A stretch of DNA of 64,000 bases from JALNZF01 sp964447405 (GTDB lineage: Bacteria > Nitrospirota > UBA9217). Where the stretch lies: contig CAYUSP010000002.1 of the NCBI GenBank assembly GCA_964447405.1, positions 1 to 64,000 on the forward strand, written 5' to 3'. A program made the translations under genes and the position numbers. Positions 1 through 9,275 of the stretch are shown piece after piece. Each line of letters begins with the position of its first letter. Positions within the stretch are counted from its first letter, which is position 1. The notes beneath the pieces were generated by a model. The model ran no database searches and was not told the DNA's origin. It saw only the letters and a list, made by a program, of their open reading frames with translations.

Positions 1-941
1 CCGAAAATGCCGTCCCCGCCTCCATCCTGGCCAGTGCTCGTCCAGGTGACCACGAAGTTGCCGTTGTAGCTCGTTAACGTAGTGCTTCCCCCAATAATCC
101 CCGATGTTGCCGTAATGTTACATGAACCTGCAGCAACCGCTGTTGCCAGTCCAGAAGTAGTAATGGTTGCCTTTGTTGTATCCGAAGAGTTCCATGTCAC
201 CAACGTTGTTATGTTCTGTGTGCTGCTGTTTGAATACGTCCCGATTGCCATAAATTGCTGCGTTGCACCTATTACGATATTTGAATTGGCTGGCGTCACC
301 TCAATTGAGACCAGTGTTGCTGGTTGAGCCGTAACCGTCAACGTTGTTGAACCGACTACAATGCCGGATGTCGCCGAAATAGTTGCTGTACCAGCAGCAA
401 TGCCTGTTGCCATGCCTGCATTCGATATTGTCGCTTTGATTGTGTTCGCGGTACTCCATGTGACCGATCCAGTAATGTTTTGTGTTGTGCTGTCCGAATA
501 GGTACCCGTTGCCGTAAACTGCTGCGTCGCACTTGCTACGATACTTGGATTGGCTGGTGTCACCTCAATCGAGATCAGTGCTGCTGTTTGAGCCGTAACC
601 GTCAACACAGTTGTACCGACTACTTTGCCGGATGATGCCGAAATAGTTGTTGCACCTTCTGCAACGCCTGTTGCCATGCCTGCATTCGACATTGTCGCCT
701 TGCTTGTGTCCGACGAACTCCATATGGCCGATCCCGTAATGTCTTGCGTTGTGCTATCCGAATAGGTACCCGTTGCCGTAAACTGCTGCGTCGCGCTTGC
801 AGCGATACTTGGATTGGCTGGCATCACGACAATCGAGACCAGTGTCGCTCCATTCTCATTCGTCGTAGAAGCATTGCCACATGCAATTAAACCCAATGTG
901 AACAAACAGCACGACACTGACTTCAGCGTTGATATCCTCAT
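1..941 (-). CDS. Big2 (bacterial Ig-like) repeat lipoprotein, 3' end outside the window
   Basis: About 313 codons are visible and the C-terminus lies beyond the window edge. The ATG at 939-941 follows a GGAGA ribosome site. The N-terminus is a short basic/hydrophobic signal ending in the lipobox LIAC, so this is probably a lipoprotein. Three bacterial Ig-like (Big2) repeats of 88 residues follow, each with the pattern VTPANPS, QQFTATGTYSD, TSKATMSNAG and TTISA-SG. After the third repeat the sequence changes to GNFVVTWTSTGQDGGGDG, a motif known from repeat-type surface proteins. A paralogous single-Big2 lipoprotein lies at 41914-43065. Function is unknown; envelope or cell-surface display is inferred. 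Confidence 0.85.
   Translation of the reverse strand, partial: MRISTLKSVSCCLFTLGLIACGNASTTNENGATLVSIVVMPANPSIAASATQQFTATGTYSDSTTQDITGSAIWSSSDTSKATMSNAGMATGVAEGATTISASSGKVVGTTVLTVTAQTAALISIEVTPANPSIVASATQQFTATGTYSDSTTQNITGSVTWSTANTIKATISNAGMATGIAAGTATISATSGIVVGSTTLTVTAQPATLVSIEVTPANSNIVIGATQQFMAIGTYSNSSTQNITTLVTWNSSDTTKATITTSGLATAVAAGSCNITATSGIIGGSTTLTSYNGNFVVTWTSTGQDGGGDGIF
60..850. repeat. three 264-bp tandem repeats encoding Big2 domains
   Basis: The landmark TTGGCTGG recurs with an exact 264-bp period, its copies lying near 285, 549 and 813. Each copy corresponds to one 88-residue Big2 domain of the lipoprotein on the minus strand. The copies differ at scattered positions, which indicates an older intragenic duplication. 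Outer boundaries are approximate. Confidence 0.8.
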
Positions 942-1147
942 GCGATATTTCTCCATGTAAAAACCAGGCCATAGACTACCGCTGATGTTAGAACGGCAGT
1001 CCATTTGCGAGATTCTTGATCAGGCGGACTCAGACTCGCTATCCCAGAACCTTTTTGCCAAATTTGACCATCCGGTCATTTTCCGGATCTCGTCCAGAAC
1101 TGCGAACGCTGCTGTTATGTAACACCTGTCCCCCGAATACGTCCCCT

Positions 1148-2875
1148 CTACACGGGACTCTTCTGTTCCTGCATCCACGCGTCGATTGCCTGAAACGCCA
1201 TGGGACGGGCAAAGAAAAAACCCTGACCAAAGCCGCAGTGCAGTTCCTGGATGTTGGATAATTGGTGCTCCATTTCAACGCCCTCGGCAATTACATCGAA
1301 GTTCAGGCTCTTTGCCAGGGAAACAATATGCGTGATGATCTCCTGGTTGTCGCCGTTGGCGTTCAGTTTGTTGATAAAACTACGGTCGATCTTGAGGGCA
1401 CTGACCGGAAAGAGCTGCAGATAGCTCAATGATGAATGGCCCGTGCCGAAGTCATCGATATGGAGCTTTACTCCCATGGTTCGCAGCCGGTTCATGGTCT
1501 CCACCGCGGCATTGATGTTCTCCATGAGCATGCTCTCGGTGATTTCCAATATTACCGTGCTCGGATCGACGCCCGTCTCTTTCAGGTAGCCAGAAAGCAT
1601 GCCGACCAGGTCCTGCTGCGAGAATTGCCTGCTTGAAATATTAATGCTCATGCTGAGCTGCGGCTGCGCGGGGTACCGTACCTGAAGCAATTTCAGCTCG
1701 CGGCAGGCTTCGTGCAGTATCCAGGCTCCGATCTGATAGATAAGACCATGTTCCTCCGCCAGGGGTATGAACTCCAGGGGATAGATAAGGCCGCGCGTCG
1801 GATGATTCCAGCGGACGAGTGCTTCAAAACCCGTCAACTGCCCTGACTTCAGGTCGATGATGGGCTGATAGTAGAGCGCAAGCTGCTTATGGTCGACCGC
1901 TCCCCGCAGATCGGCCACCATTTCGAGGCGGTCCAGGATATTGGCGTGCATCTTGGTATCGAAAACCTCATACGATGCATTCCCCCTTCCTTTTGCTTCG
2001 TACATCGCAACGTCCGCGTCGCGCAGGACCTGTTCCGGCCGTTCATAGCGTTCCGAGCCCAGTGCGATCCCGATGCTGATCGAGGTAAATACTTCATGGC
2101 CCTTGATATCGAGCGGGAGTGCCAGCTTCTCCCGAACCCGTTCGGCCACGGTGATGGTGTAAGCGGGGTCGCTGATGTTTTCCAGCAGTATTGCAAATTC
2201 ATCACCTCCCAGCCGCGCAATGCTGTCTCCGGGGCGGATGCAATCCGCCAATTTGCGGCCGACCGCGATAAGGAGTTGATCGCCGATGGCATGGCCGAGG
2301 CTGTCGTTGATGACCTTAAACCGGTCCATATCGAGGAAGAAGACCGCGTAGTTGGGAGTGCCGGGACGCCGCTGCGAAGCGGTGATGACATGCTGGAGCC
2401 GATCCAGGAACAGCGCCCGGTTCGGGAGGCCTGTCAGGGGGTCATGGAAGGCATTATATACATACTGCTCATCAGCCTTTTTCCTCTTGGTGATGTCAGT
2501 ATAGGTCCGCACAAAACCTTTAGCGGGCAACGGAGTATGGGTCAGGAGGCACCATTGAGTCGCCCCTTGTATCGTTTGGGGAAATTCAAACTCAAAGGGA
2601 GCAGGCAGCTCAAGTTCCCGCACCGTCTGATCAAGTATCTCCCGGGCTTGCCCGGTTACTTCCGCCCACACTCTCAGAATTTCCCTGAAATCTCGGCCCA
2701 CCTCAACGGTCCCCTGCGGCAGGTGAAAAAGTTCTTCAAACTGTTCATTGAATGCGAGCACGGTATAGTTCGATCCGACCACGACCATCCCCTGTACAAT
2801 ATTGTCTAAAACAATATCAAGCATTTCTGCTGTCTGAGAGCTGTCGTCTTTACTGAATAATGTCCTCTTGCTCAT
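1148..2875 (-). CDS. PAS-GGDEF-EAL cyclic-di-GMP signalling protein
   Basis: This 575-residue cytoplasmic protein has no membrane segment. An N-terminal PAS domain (about 15-130) is followed by a GGDEF domain containing FHDPLTGLPNR near 145, an RPGD inhibitory-site motif and an intact GGDEF near 225. An EAL domain runs from about 350. The EAL domain keeps FEALVRW, the Asn in SINISSRQF, EITES, DDFGTG, LKIDRSF, IAEGVE and GQGFFFARP. Both catalytic halves therefore look intact, so it could make and degrade c-di-GMP; which activity dominates cannot be read from sequence. An AGAGG ribosome site precedes the ATG. It is one of four c-di-GMP-related proteins in the window. Confidence 0.92.
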   Translation of the reverse strand: MSKRTLFSKDDSSQTAEMLDIVLDNIVQGMVVVGSNYTVLAFNEQFEELFHLPQGTVEVGRDFREILRVWAEVTGQAREILDQTVRELELPAPFEFEFPQTIQGATQWCLLTHTPLPAKGFVRTYTDITKRKKADEQYVYNAFHDPLTGLPNRALFLDRLQHVITASQRRPGTPNYAVFFLDMDRFKVINDSLGHAIGDQLLIAVGRKLADCIRPGDSIARLGGDEFAILLENISDPAYTITVAERVREKLALPLDIKGHEVFTSISIGIALGSERYERPEQVLRDADVAMYEAKGRGNASYEVFDTKMHANILDRLEMVADLRGAVDHKQLALYYQPIIDLKSGQLTGFEALVRWNHPTRGLIYPLEFIPLAEEHGLIYQIGAWILHEACRELKLLQVRYPAQPQLSMSINISSRQFSQQDLVGMLSGYLKETGVDPSTVILEITESMLMENINAAVETMNRLRTMGVKLHIDDFGTGHSSLSYLQLFPVSALKIDRSFINKLNANGDNQEIITHIVSLAKSLNFDVIAEGVEMEHQLSNIQELHCGFGQGFFFARPMAFQAIDAWMQEQKSPV

Positions 2876-2944
2876 AAGCTTAAACCTCTCCAGGGCTGTG
2901 CATAGGCACGTTGTAACCTCACCATCACCCGTTTTTCCCCCTCG

Positions 2945-4246
2945 TCAATTCTTTGGAGCATGTTTTCTGCGAAGCAGAAAATACAACTCCCCTTCATGCT
3001 GGAGATTCCCTGCGGTCAGTTCGGCCTCCGCTCCCCGGCCAAAGAACACATCCACCCTGCCCGGTCCCTTGATGGCGCCGCCCGTGTCCTGGTTCACCAC
3101 AAAACGCGTAAACGGGACCCACTCCTTGATGATGTTGCCTTCGATCACCGGTTTCTGCGTTGAAATGAACGCGAGCGCCCCTTTGGGGAACAGCCTGTTG
3201 TCCGTGGCTATCGAACGACCGGGCGTGAGCGGTACACTGATGTTACCGAGCGCCGGCCCGGCATCGAGCCTGAAGAAGACATAGCTCTGGTTCTGGTTCA
3301 GCACTTCGTCAAGCTTTTCCGGATGGGTGCGCAAATATTCGCGGATCGCCTGCATGGACATGTTTTCTTTTGTCATGGCCCCGCTGTCGATCAGATACCT
3401 GCCGACGCTCTTGTACGTTCTGCCGTTCGCTGCATCATACAAAGCGCCGATGATATTGCCGTCGCCCAGGTCGACCCTGCCAGAGCCCTGCACCTGCAAA
3501 AAATAGATGTCCACGATATCAGAACACCACAGGATCTCGAGGCTTTTGCCTGCGAGGATCTTTTTCTGGTCAATCTCCTCGCGACTGTAGTAGGGAATGA
3601 TTTTTTTTCCGTCCAATCTGCCGAATAGTCTGTTTCTCGGAAATCCGCTGCCAAACTGCGTCAGATCCACTTCGATCATGTCATCCGGTTTTTTATAAAG
3701 CGGATAGCGATACGTCGCGTCGGGCGTGGCGCGGCAGGAAAGCAGCGGCTCGTAATAGCCGGTAAAGAGCACTTTGCCGTTGTTGTCCGATCCCACTGAG
3801 CGGTAGAACACGAATCCCTTTTTGATGCGCTCTGTCTTCTGATCAGGGCTCAGCGATCCATCTTCAACAATGGAAAGAAAGTCCTGGATCGTGGCTTTCA
3901 TATCAAGGGCCGTTGCCCTGTCCGGGCCGAACGAGAAGGAATGATCAGGTTGCAGCTTTTTGAAATACTCCAGGCTCTGGCGCGCCGCGACTGCGCTGTC
4001 CGCAAAATCGCGGTCATCCTTCGGCGTAACGCTTCGCCACCAGGACACCTGCGCCAGCGATTCCTCCGGCTGCGTCACCGGCACGGGCGGCCTCGCGCAG
4101 GCGAACAGGCAACAACAGATCAAACTTGCTATATGTATCCTGACGTGGGTCAATGGAAGACTCCGCCTTGAGTACGATCTTGCCACGGTTGCGAAACAGG
4201 CAGCAATGACAGCCGCCGAAAGCATCATACTTCCTGCGCTCCTCAT
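2945..4246 (-). CDS. mltA: membrane-bound lytic murein transglycosylase A (MltA family)
   Basis: The protein matches MltA, a lipoprotein that cleaves peptidoglycan to 1,6-anhydromuropeptides. The MltA core contains VLFTGYYEPLL and YFLQVQGSGRV. The C-terminal 3D domain contains DTGGAIKGPGRVDVFFG, which includes the family's catalytic Asp. The start is uncertain. The ATG at 4246 has an AGGTG ribosome site. A downstream in-frame TTG at 4153 follows GGCGGAG and would place the hydrophobic stretch and lipobox LFAC right at the N-terminus, as expected for this lipoprotein. The gene is divergent from the efflux operon. Confidence 0.92.
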   Translation of the reverse strand: MRSAGSMMLSAAVIAACFATVARSYSRRSLPLTHVRIHIASLICCCLFACARPPVPVTQPEESLAQVSWWRSVTPKDDRDFADSAVAARQSLEYFKKLQPDHSFSFGPDRATALDMKATIQDFLSIVEDGSLSPDQKTERIKKGFVFYRSVGSDNNGKVLFTGYYEPLLSCRATPDATYRYPLYKKPDDMIEVDLTQFGSGFPRNRLFGRLDGKKIIPYYSREEIDQKKILAGKSLEILWCSDIVDIYFLQVQGSGRVDLGDGNIIGALYDAANGRTYKSVGRYLIDSGAMTKENMSMQAIREYLRTHPEKLDEVLNQNQSYVFFRLDAGPALGNISVPLTPGRSIATDNRLFPKGALAFISTQKPVIEGNIIKEWVPFTRFVVNQDTGGAIKGPGRVDVFFGRGAEAELTAGNLQHEGELYFLLRRKHAPKN

Positions 4247-4437
4247 GCTGAACACCTGTTGTCATAGACCATGATAAAACACACTGTAGGCAATTCTCCG
4301 CTGCATGTCAATGGAGATTTCGCTGTCATGCAAGAAGCATCCGATGCAACCAGCGCCTTGTCACTCTTCACTTTTATCCGGTTTTCGTGTAGTATAGCGC
4401 TTGCTTACATTCCTGATCCGGCCCCCGAGGTATGTTC

Positions 4438-5727
4438 ATGAAGAAACTATTGGCTGTACTCATTGCAATCCTGTCTTCCGTTCCCGCCACGCTCCCTGCC
4501 CTCACCCTGGAGGAAGGCCTCAAGACCATCACGGAGCAGGGGCGGGATGTCAGCATTGCCCAGTCAGACGAGGAAGCAGCGCGGGCTTCGTTGTCCCTGG
4601 CCAGGTCACCCTGGCTGCCATGGGTGGACCTTTACGGCCGCGAGACCTGGCTCCGGTACCAGCCCGAAGCGAAGTTCGGGCCCAACACCGTGTTCACCTC
4701 CCAGGACCAGTTCACGACCTATGGAATAAAAGCAACGCAGCTCATATACGATTTTGGAAAAACATCCTCCTCCATAAGCGCGGCGCGGTACGCAATGAAC
4801 GCGAGGGAGTCCGATGTCAGCAACGCAAAAAGCAGCATGGCGCTGGAATTCCTTGTAGCATACATCGACCTCCTCGAATCGGAAAAACTGCTTCAGGTGG
4901 CCGGCGGAGAGGTCACCAATTATGAAGCCCACCGGAAAGACACCGAAGCGCGATACAAAGCCGGTGTCGTAACCCGCAACGAAGTCCTGCAAGCAGATGT
5001 CGTGCTCGCCGATTCCCGCCAGCGGCTCCTGACTGCCGAGAACCTCCGCTCAATCAGGGCGTCGAGGATCAACAGCCTTCTGCTTAAGCCCTTGAACGAT
5101 AGTGTGCAGGTGGAGGAGATCAAAACTGCTCCGGCAGCAGTTCTGCCACTCGACGAGGCATGGGCCAGCTCGGAAAACAGGCCCCGCGTGAAAAGAATGG
5201 ACGCCCTCATCGCAGCCAAGGAGCAATCCTTGAGCGCGGTACGGGCTGAATATCTGCCTTCTTTCTACGTTTCAGGAGGCTACGAGTATTCAGAGAACAG
5301 GTATCTGGTTCACCAGGACAATTGGTCAGCCATAGCCGGCGTGAACATCAACCTTTTTTCCGGAGGAATGAGCGATTCCAAGATCAGCGTGGCAAAAGCT
5401 GAAGTACGCGGACTGAAGCTGACGCGCGAAAAACTGCTCGACGGCATCCGGCTGGAGACCAAGAGCGCCTACCTTGACCTGCAAAGTTCCGCTCAGAAGA
5501 TCGAGGTTGCGAAAACAGCCGTGGCGCAGGCTGCAGAGAATCTGCGGCTTCAGAAACTGCGCTATAAGGAAGGCGTGGGAACAGCCACCGAAGTGCTCGA
5601 CGCGGTTATGCTGCTGACCGGAGCGGAAACCAATTCATACAAAGCACTCTACGGCTTCAAGCGGGCTGAGGCAGCCTATTTGAACGCTGCAGGCAAAGAC
5701 CTGGCGAGTTTGTACGGAAATAAATGA
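4438..5727 (+). CDS. TolC-family outer-membrane efflux channel
   Basis: The mature protein has the duplicated outer-membrane-efflux (OEP) architecture of TolC: two halves with long amphipathic helices, for example EARYKAGVVTRNEVLQADV in the first half and KLRYKEGVGTATEVLDAVM in the second. A clear signal peptide begins MKKLLAVLIAILSSVPA. A second ATG lies 6 nt upstream at 4432, but GAGG at 4427-4430 is correctly spaced only for 4438. It is the first gene of an operon with EmrA- and EmrB-type genes, and probably forms the outer-membrane duct of that tripartite exporter. Substrates are unknown. Confidence 0.93.
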   Translation: MKKLLAVLIAILSSVPATLPALTLEEGLKTITEQGRDVSIAQSDEEAARASLSLARSPWLPWVDLYGRETWLRYQPEAKFGPNTVFTSQDQFTTYGIKATQLIYDFGKTSSSISAARYAMNARESDVSNAKSSMALEFLVAYIDLLESEKLLQVAGGEVTNYEAHRKDTEARYKAGVVTRNEVLQADVVLADSRQRLLTAENLRSIRASRINSLLLKPLNDSVQVEEIKTAPAAVLPLDEAWASSENRPRVKRMDALIAAKEQSLSAVRAEYLPSFYVSGGYEYSENRYLVHQDNWSAIAGVNINLFSGGMSDSKISVAKAEVRGLKLTREKLLDGIRLETKSAYLDLQSSAQKIEVAKTAVAQAAENLRLQKLRYKEGVGTATEVLDAVMLLTGAETNSYKALYGFKRAEAAYLNAAGKDLASLYGNK

Positions 5728-5734
5728 CATAAAC

Positions 5735-5779
5735 GTTTGAGCGGTTTAAACGGTTCAAACAGTTCGAACGGTTTACAAG
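5735..5779 (+). repeat. five 9-bp tandem repeats between tolC-like and emrA-like genes
   Basis: Five consecutive 9-mers fill the gap between the efflux genes: GTTTGAGCG, GTTTAAACG, GTTCAAACA, GTTCGAACG and GTTTACAAG. Several contain the palindromes GTTTAAAC or GTTCGAAC. The array begins 7 nt after the tolC-like stop and ends just before the AAGGAG ribosome site of the next gene. It could be a slippage-prone spacer or an operator array. Confidence 0.8.
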
Positions 5780-5790
5780 AAGGAGTCCCC

Positions 5791-6795
5791 ATGGCAGAAG
5801 CACAGACAGACAACAACGGAAAAAAGAAAAAAGCATTCATGATCGTCGGCATCGTTGTTGCACTCGGCCTGACAGGCGGTTACGTTTACAGCGCCTACCT
5901 GAAGACGCATATCACGACCGACGATGCGTTCATCGAAGGAAACATCCACACCATCTCCGCCAGAATCGGAGGGACGGTCATGGCGGTGCATGTGAAGGAC
6001 AACCAGGCGGTAAAGCAGGGCGATCTTCTTTTAGAGCTCGACCCCGCTGACAACGAAACGAGGCACCGGGAAGCGTCTTCAGCACTGGGTGTTGAAAAAG
6101 CCAGGATGATGGAAGCCGACGCACGCATCGAAGCCGCGAAGGCAACCCTGGAGCTGCAGCGGGCCAATCTGAAACTGGCGCAGACGGAAAAAACCCGGGC
6201 TGAAAACCTCTTCCAGCAAGAGGTCCTGTCACACGACCGGCTGGATCGAGCGATATCCGCGCATGAGGTCGCACTTGCCCAGGTCAAAGCCGCGGAAGAG
6301 CAGCTCAGGCAAGCGGAATCGCAGAAGTTTACCCAGGCGTCCCTTGTCCGACAGAAGGAGGCATCCACCACGCTTGCCGGCCTTCATCAGCAATATACCA
6401 AGGTCTACGCACCTGCCGAAGGATACATCACGAGGAAATCGGTCCAGCCCGGAAACCAGATACAACCCGGTCAGCCGCTCATGGCGCTTGTATCGCTCAT
6501 CGACCTCTGGGTCATCGCGAATTACAAGGAAACCGAATTGGGCAGCATCCGTCCCGGACAGCAGGCAACCATCAAGATAGACTCCTACCCCGGCAGGACC
6601 TTTAAGGGGACTGTTGACAGCATCATGGCAGGCACAGGCGTTTCCTTCTCCCTGTTCCCTGCGGAGAACGCGACAGGTAATTATGTCAAGGTCGTACAGC
6701 GCATTCCCGTGAAGATCAAGCTGCAGAATGACCCGGACCTGAACCATGTCCTCCGGATCGGCATGTCCGTAGTGCCGACGGTCCTGGCAAAATGA
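5791..6795 (+). CDS. emrA: HlyD/EmrA-type membrane fusion protein
   Basis: A periplasmic adaptor of 334 residues. A cytoplasmic basic tail (GKKKKAF) precedes one membrane segment (about 16-34). The split biotinyl-lipoyl domain (TTDDAFIEGNIHTISARIGG, then YTKVYAPAEGYITRKSVQPG) flanks a long coiled-coil hairpin at about 95-200. The C-terminal beta-barrel contains PLMALVSLIDLWVIANYKE and IKIDSYPGRTF. The frame is open upstream, but the start at 5791 is fixed by AAGGAG at 5779-5784. Its stop overlaps the next gene's start (ATGA), indicating translational coupling with the EmrB-type pump. Confidence 0.94.
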   Translation: MAEAQTDNNGKKKKAFMIVGIVVALGLTGGYVYSAYLKTHITTDDAFIEGNIHTISARIGGTVMAVHVKDNQAVKQGDLLLELDPADNETRHREASSALGVEKARMMEADARIEAAKATLELQRANLKLAQTEKTRAENLFQQEVLSHDRLDRAISAHEVALAQVKAAEEQLRQAESQKFTQASLVRQKEASTTLAGLHQQYTKVYAPAEGYITRKSVQPGNQIQPGQPLMALVSLIDLWVIANYKETELGSIRPGQQATIKIDSYPGRTFKGTVDSIMAGTGVSFSLFPAENATGNYVKVVQRIPVKIKLQNDPDLNHVLRIGMSVVPTVLAK

Positions 6796-8333
6796 ACGCT
6801 CCCGCCGCAAGCAGGGGGCTCATCGCCTTCACGGTGATGCTCCCGACGCTGATCGAGATTATCGACACCTCCATCGTGAACGTGTCGCTCGACCATATCC
6901 GGGGCTCGCTCTCCGCGAGCTACGATGAAACGACCTGGACCATCACCGCCTACCTCGTTGCGAATGCCATCATCATCCCCATGGCGGGCTGGCTCGCCCG
7001 GCTCATCGGCAGAAAAAACTACCAGATCGCTTCTATCGCCCTGTTCACCTTCAGCTCCTTCATGTGCGGCTCCGCCTGGAGCCTGAACAGCCTCATTTTC
7101 TTCCGGGTCATGCAGGGCATCGGCGGCGGTGGGCTCGTCCCCATCAGTCAATCGATCCTTCTTGAATCATTCCCGCGGGAAAAGCACGGTCAGGCCATGG
7201 CCATCTTCGGCCTCGGCGCAATGCTGGGGCCCATAGTCGGCCCCCTGCTCGGGGGCTGGATCACCGACACCCTGTCCTGGCGCTGGATCTTTTACATCAA
7301 TATACCCATCGGCATCCTGTCGATCATTATGAATATCATCGTGATCAAGGACCCGCCCTATATGCAGCGCCAGAAGATGAAGATCGACTACTGGGGCCTG
7401 CTGTTTCTGGCGGTCGGCCTCGGATCTCTGCAATTCATCCTCGACAAGGGCGGGAGCGAGGACTGGTTCGATTCGAACCTGATCGTCACTTTCAGCATTA
7501 TCGCCACGGTCTCGCTCGTTCTGCTCGTGATCAATGAATACTATTCCGAGCACCCCATTGTAAACCTGCGGCTCTTGAAGGACCGGACGTTCACGATTGG
7601 CGCGACCGTGATGTTCTTCGTGTTCCTGAATCTGTTCGGGAGCATCGTACTCCTGCCTATCTTCTTGCAGATGCTGATGGGCTATACTTCGTTCTATGCC
7701 GGACTCGTGCTCGGCCCAGGCGGCATCGCAACCATGTTCGCCATGCCGATCGTCGGCAAGTTCATCGGCAAAGTGAATCCCAAACGGTTCCTCGTTTTCG
7801 GCCTTTGCGTATGCGCGCTCAGCACGTACATGATGTCGCAGTTCAACCTCACCACGGACTTCTGGACCTTCGTGTGGCCCCGGGTGTTCCTCGGATTCGG
7901 CATGGGCATGACCTTCATCCCGCTCACCACGCTCACGCTCTCGCATATTCCGAAAGAGAACATGACCGAGGCGACCTCCATGTACAATCTGCTGCGGAAC
8001 CTGGGAGGAAGCGTGGGTATCGCAATGACCACGACCCTGCTCTCCCGCAGGGCGCAGCTTCATCAGACGCGGTTGGTTGAGCATCTGTCGCCGTATGATC
8101 CGTCCTATACCATAGCTCATGACAAACTGGCAGCAGTCCTCAACTCCCAGGGGCTGCCTCCGGCTGGCGCCGACGGCATGTTGTACCGGGAGCTGGTGAG
8201 GCAGTCAACGACCATGGCCTTCACTGATGCCTTTCTCATGATATGCCTCCTCATCCTGAGCGTGATCCCCCTTGTCTTCCTCATGAAGTGGGACAAAGCG
8301 CCGGGACCCGGCGGCCCGCCGGGAGCGCCTTGA
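6792..8333 (+). CDS. emrB: DHA2-family MFS drug transporter, EmrB type
   Basis: A 513-residue major-facilitator protein of the 14-helix DHA2 class. It has the family's early motif LIEIIDTSIVNVSL, the loop GWLARLIGRKNYQ, and the motif-C-like run LGAMLGPIVGPLLGGWITD followed by WRWIFYINIPIG. The start codon overlaps the emrA stop. Together with the upstream adaptor and outer-membrane channel it should form a proton-driven tripartite exporter for hydrophobic compounds. No dedicated MarR- or TetR-type regulator is adjacent, so control of the operon is not apparent. Confidence 0.95.
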   Translation: MNAPAASRGLIAFTVMLPTLIEIIDTSIVNVSLDHIRGSLSASYDETTWTITAYLVANAIIIPMAGWLARLIGRKNYQIASIALFTFSSFMCGSAWSLNSLIFFRVMQGIGGGGLVPISQSILLESFPREKHGQAMAIFGLGAMLGPIVGPLLGGWITDTLSWRWIFYINIPIGILSIIMNIIVIKDPPYMQRQKMKIDYWGLLFLAVGLGSLQFILDKGGSEDWFDSNLIVTFSIIATVSLVLLVINEYYSEHPIVNLRLLKDRTFTIGATVMFFVFLNLFGSIVLLPIFLQMLMGYTSFYAGLVLGPGGIATMFAMPIVGKFIGKVNPKRFLVFGLCVCALSTYMMSQFNLTTDFWTFVWPRVFLGFGMGMTFIPLTTLTLSHIPKENMTEATSMYNLLRNLGGSVGIAMTTTLLSRRAQLHQTRLVEHLSPYDPSYTIAHDKLAAVLNSQGLPPAGADGMLYRELVRQSTTMAFTDAFLMICLLILSVIPLVFLMKWDKAPGPGGPPGAP

Positions 8334-8463
8334 CTCCTCAGGCACTTGCTTAAAACCAGTATAGTTCCCGGTCCGAGAAAGTGCATTGACCATTCAGACA
8401 AAGATCAGCGAGGAACTGTCTCGTTCTTACTTTCACGGAATTATTTTTTTCGGAGAGATGTGG

Positions 8464-9135
8464 TCACATACACTGCAGCCCGGTGAGATACAGGTCATCA
8501 TTCTGTTTAGCTGACCATCGTACCCTTCCAACACCGGAGGGAAAGGGCAGGTCCTTCGGAAGTCCCACAGATTCCTCGCGTTGAAGATAAACAGGAAGCT
8601 TGAGGCAGAGGCCGGAGTCGCTGATATTTACGCAGATTCCCCGCAAGGGCATCGCATACTGCACCACCGTGCACAGGACCTCCCGTATAAGCGGAATGCG
8701 CGGCTCCCTTCTTTGCATACCCAGAGGTGTTTCTATGTCAATGCGTTTTTCGCAGACAGCGAGCCAGTCAACAAGCTCACTTAAGGGAAACGGCTTTTGG
8801 AAATAGGCGCAGCCAAGCTGCAGAATCGGTTGAAGTAGAGTCTTGTCGATATCTCCGGAGGCCAGCGCTTTGTTTCTGGGGGTCAATTTGCAGCCGCGTT
8901 TAGCTTGAGCCTGAATAAGCTCGACGCCGTTCATCCGGGGCATGAAAAAGTCGGTGATGAGAGCGTCAGCACAGGGGTGTATATTGGTGCACGCATCGCT
9001 CTTCCCGGAGTAGAGTGGACAGATAGTGGGCTCGGGAAAAACGACCACTTCATAGTTTAACGATGTAAGGAATGTTGTGTAAAAGTCCTGCAGGACTTTT
9101 TCGTCCTCGTATACAATGACCCTTCTTTTTCTCAT
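8464..9135 (-). CDS. response regulator with receiver and PilZ-like output domain
   Basis: A receiver domain (about 1-135) has the acidic start VYEDEK, phospho-acceptor Asp in ALITDFFMPRMNG and the conserved Lys in YFQKPFPL. The C-terminal part matches PilZ: an arginine-rich RREPRIP motif followed by NISDSGLCL, the two elements that bind c-di-GMP. The receiver carries an unusual insert with three cysteines (CPLYSGKSDAC, then IHPC) just before the phospho-site. A GAGGG ribosome site precedes the ATG. It lies next to the hybrid kinase on the same strand and may be its partner. PilZ assignment is by motif only. Confidence 0.82.
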   Translation of the reverse strand: MRKRRVIVYEDEKVLQDFYTTFLTSLNYEVVVFPEPTICPLYSGKSDACTNIHPCADALITDFFMPRMNGVELIQAQAKRGCKLTPRNKALASGDIDKTLLQPILQLGCAYFQKPFPLSELVDWLAVCEKRIDIETPLGMQRREPRIPLIREVLCTVVQYAMPLRGICVNISDSGLCLKLPVYLQREESVGLPKDLPFPSGVGRVRWSAKQNDDLYLTGLQCM

Positions 9136-9275
9136 CTCGCACCCTCTTTTCGCAGCGTTTCATCATGACAACCGATTCCCAATCAATAAACCCGGGCTGG
9201 CGGAGAATGCTCTACAGCAGGCAACATGACCAATGTTGCAGATTTCACTGAGAACGATAACAAAATGCAGCGTGT

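Noticed and set aside
1889..2809. 306-codon plus-strand frame opposite the GGDEF-EAL gene
   Set aside because: The opposite strand encodes intact GGDEF and EAL motifs; this frame is a shadow.
7167..8120. 317-codon minus-strand frame opposite the EmrB-type gene
   Set aside because: Composition is dominated by His, Glu, Gln and Arg, typical of an antisense shadow of a membrane-protein gene; there is no ribosome site.
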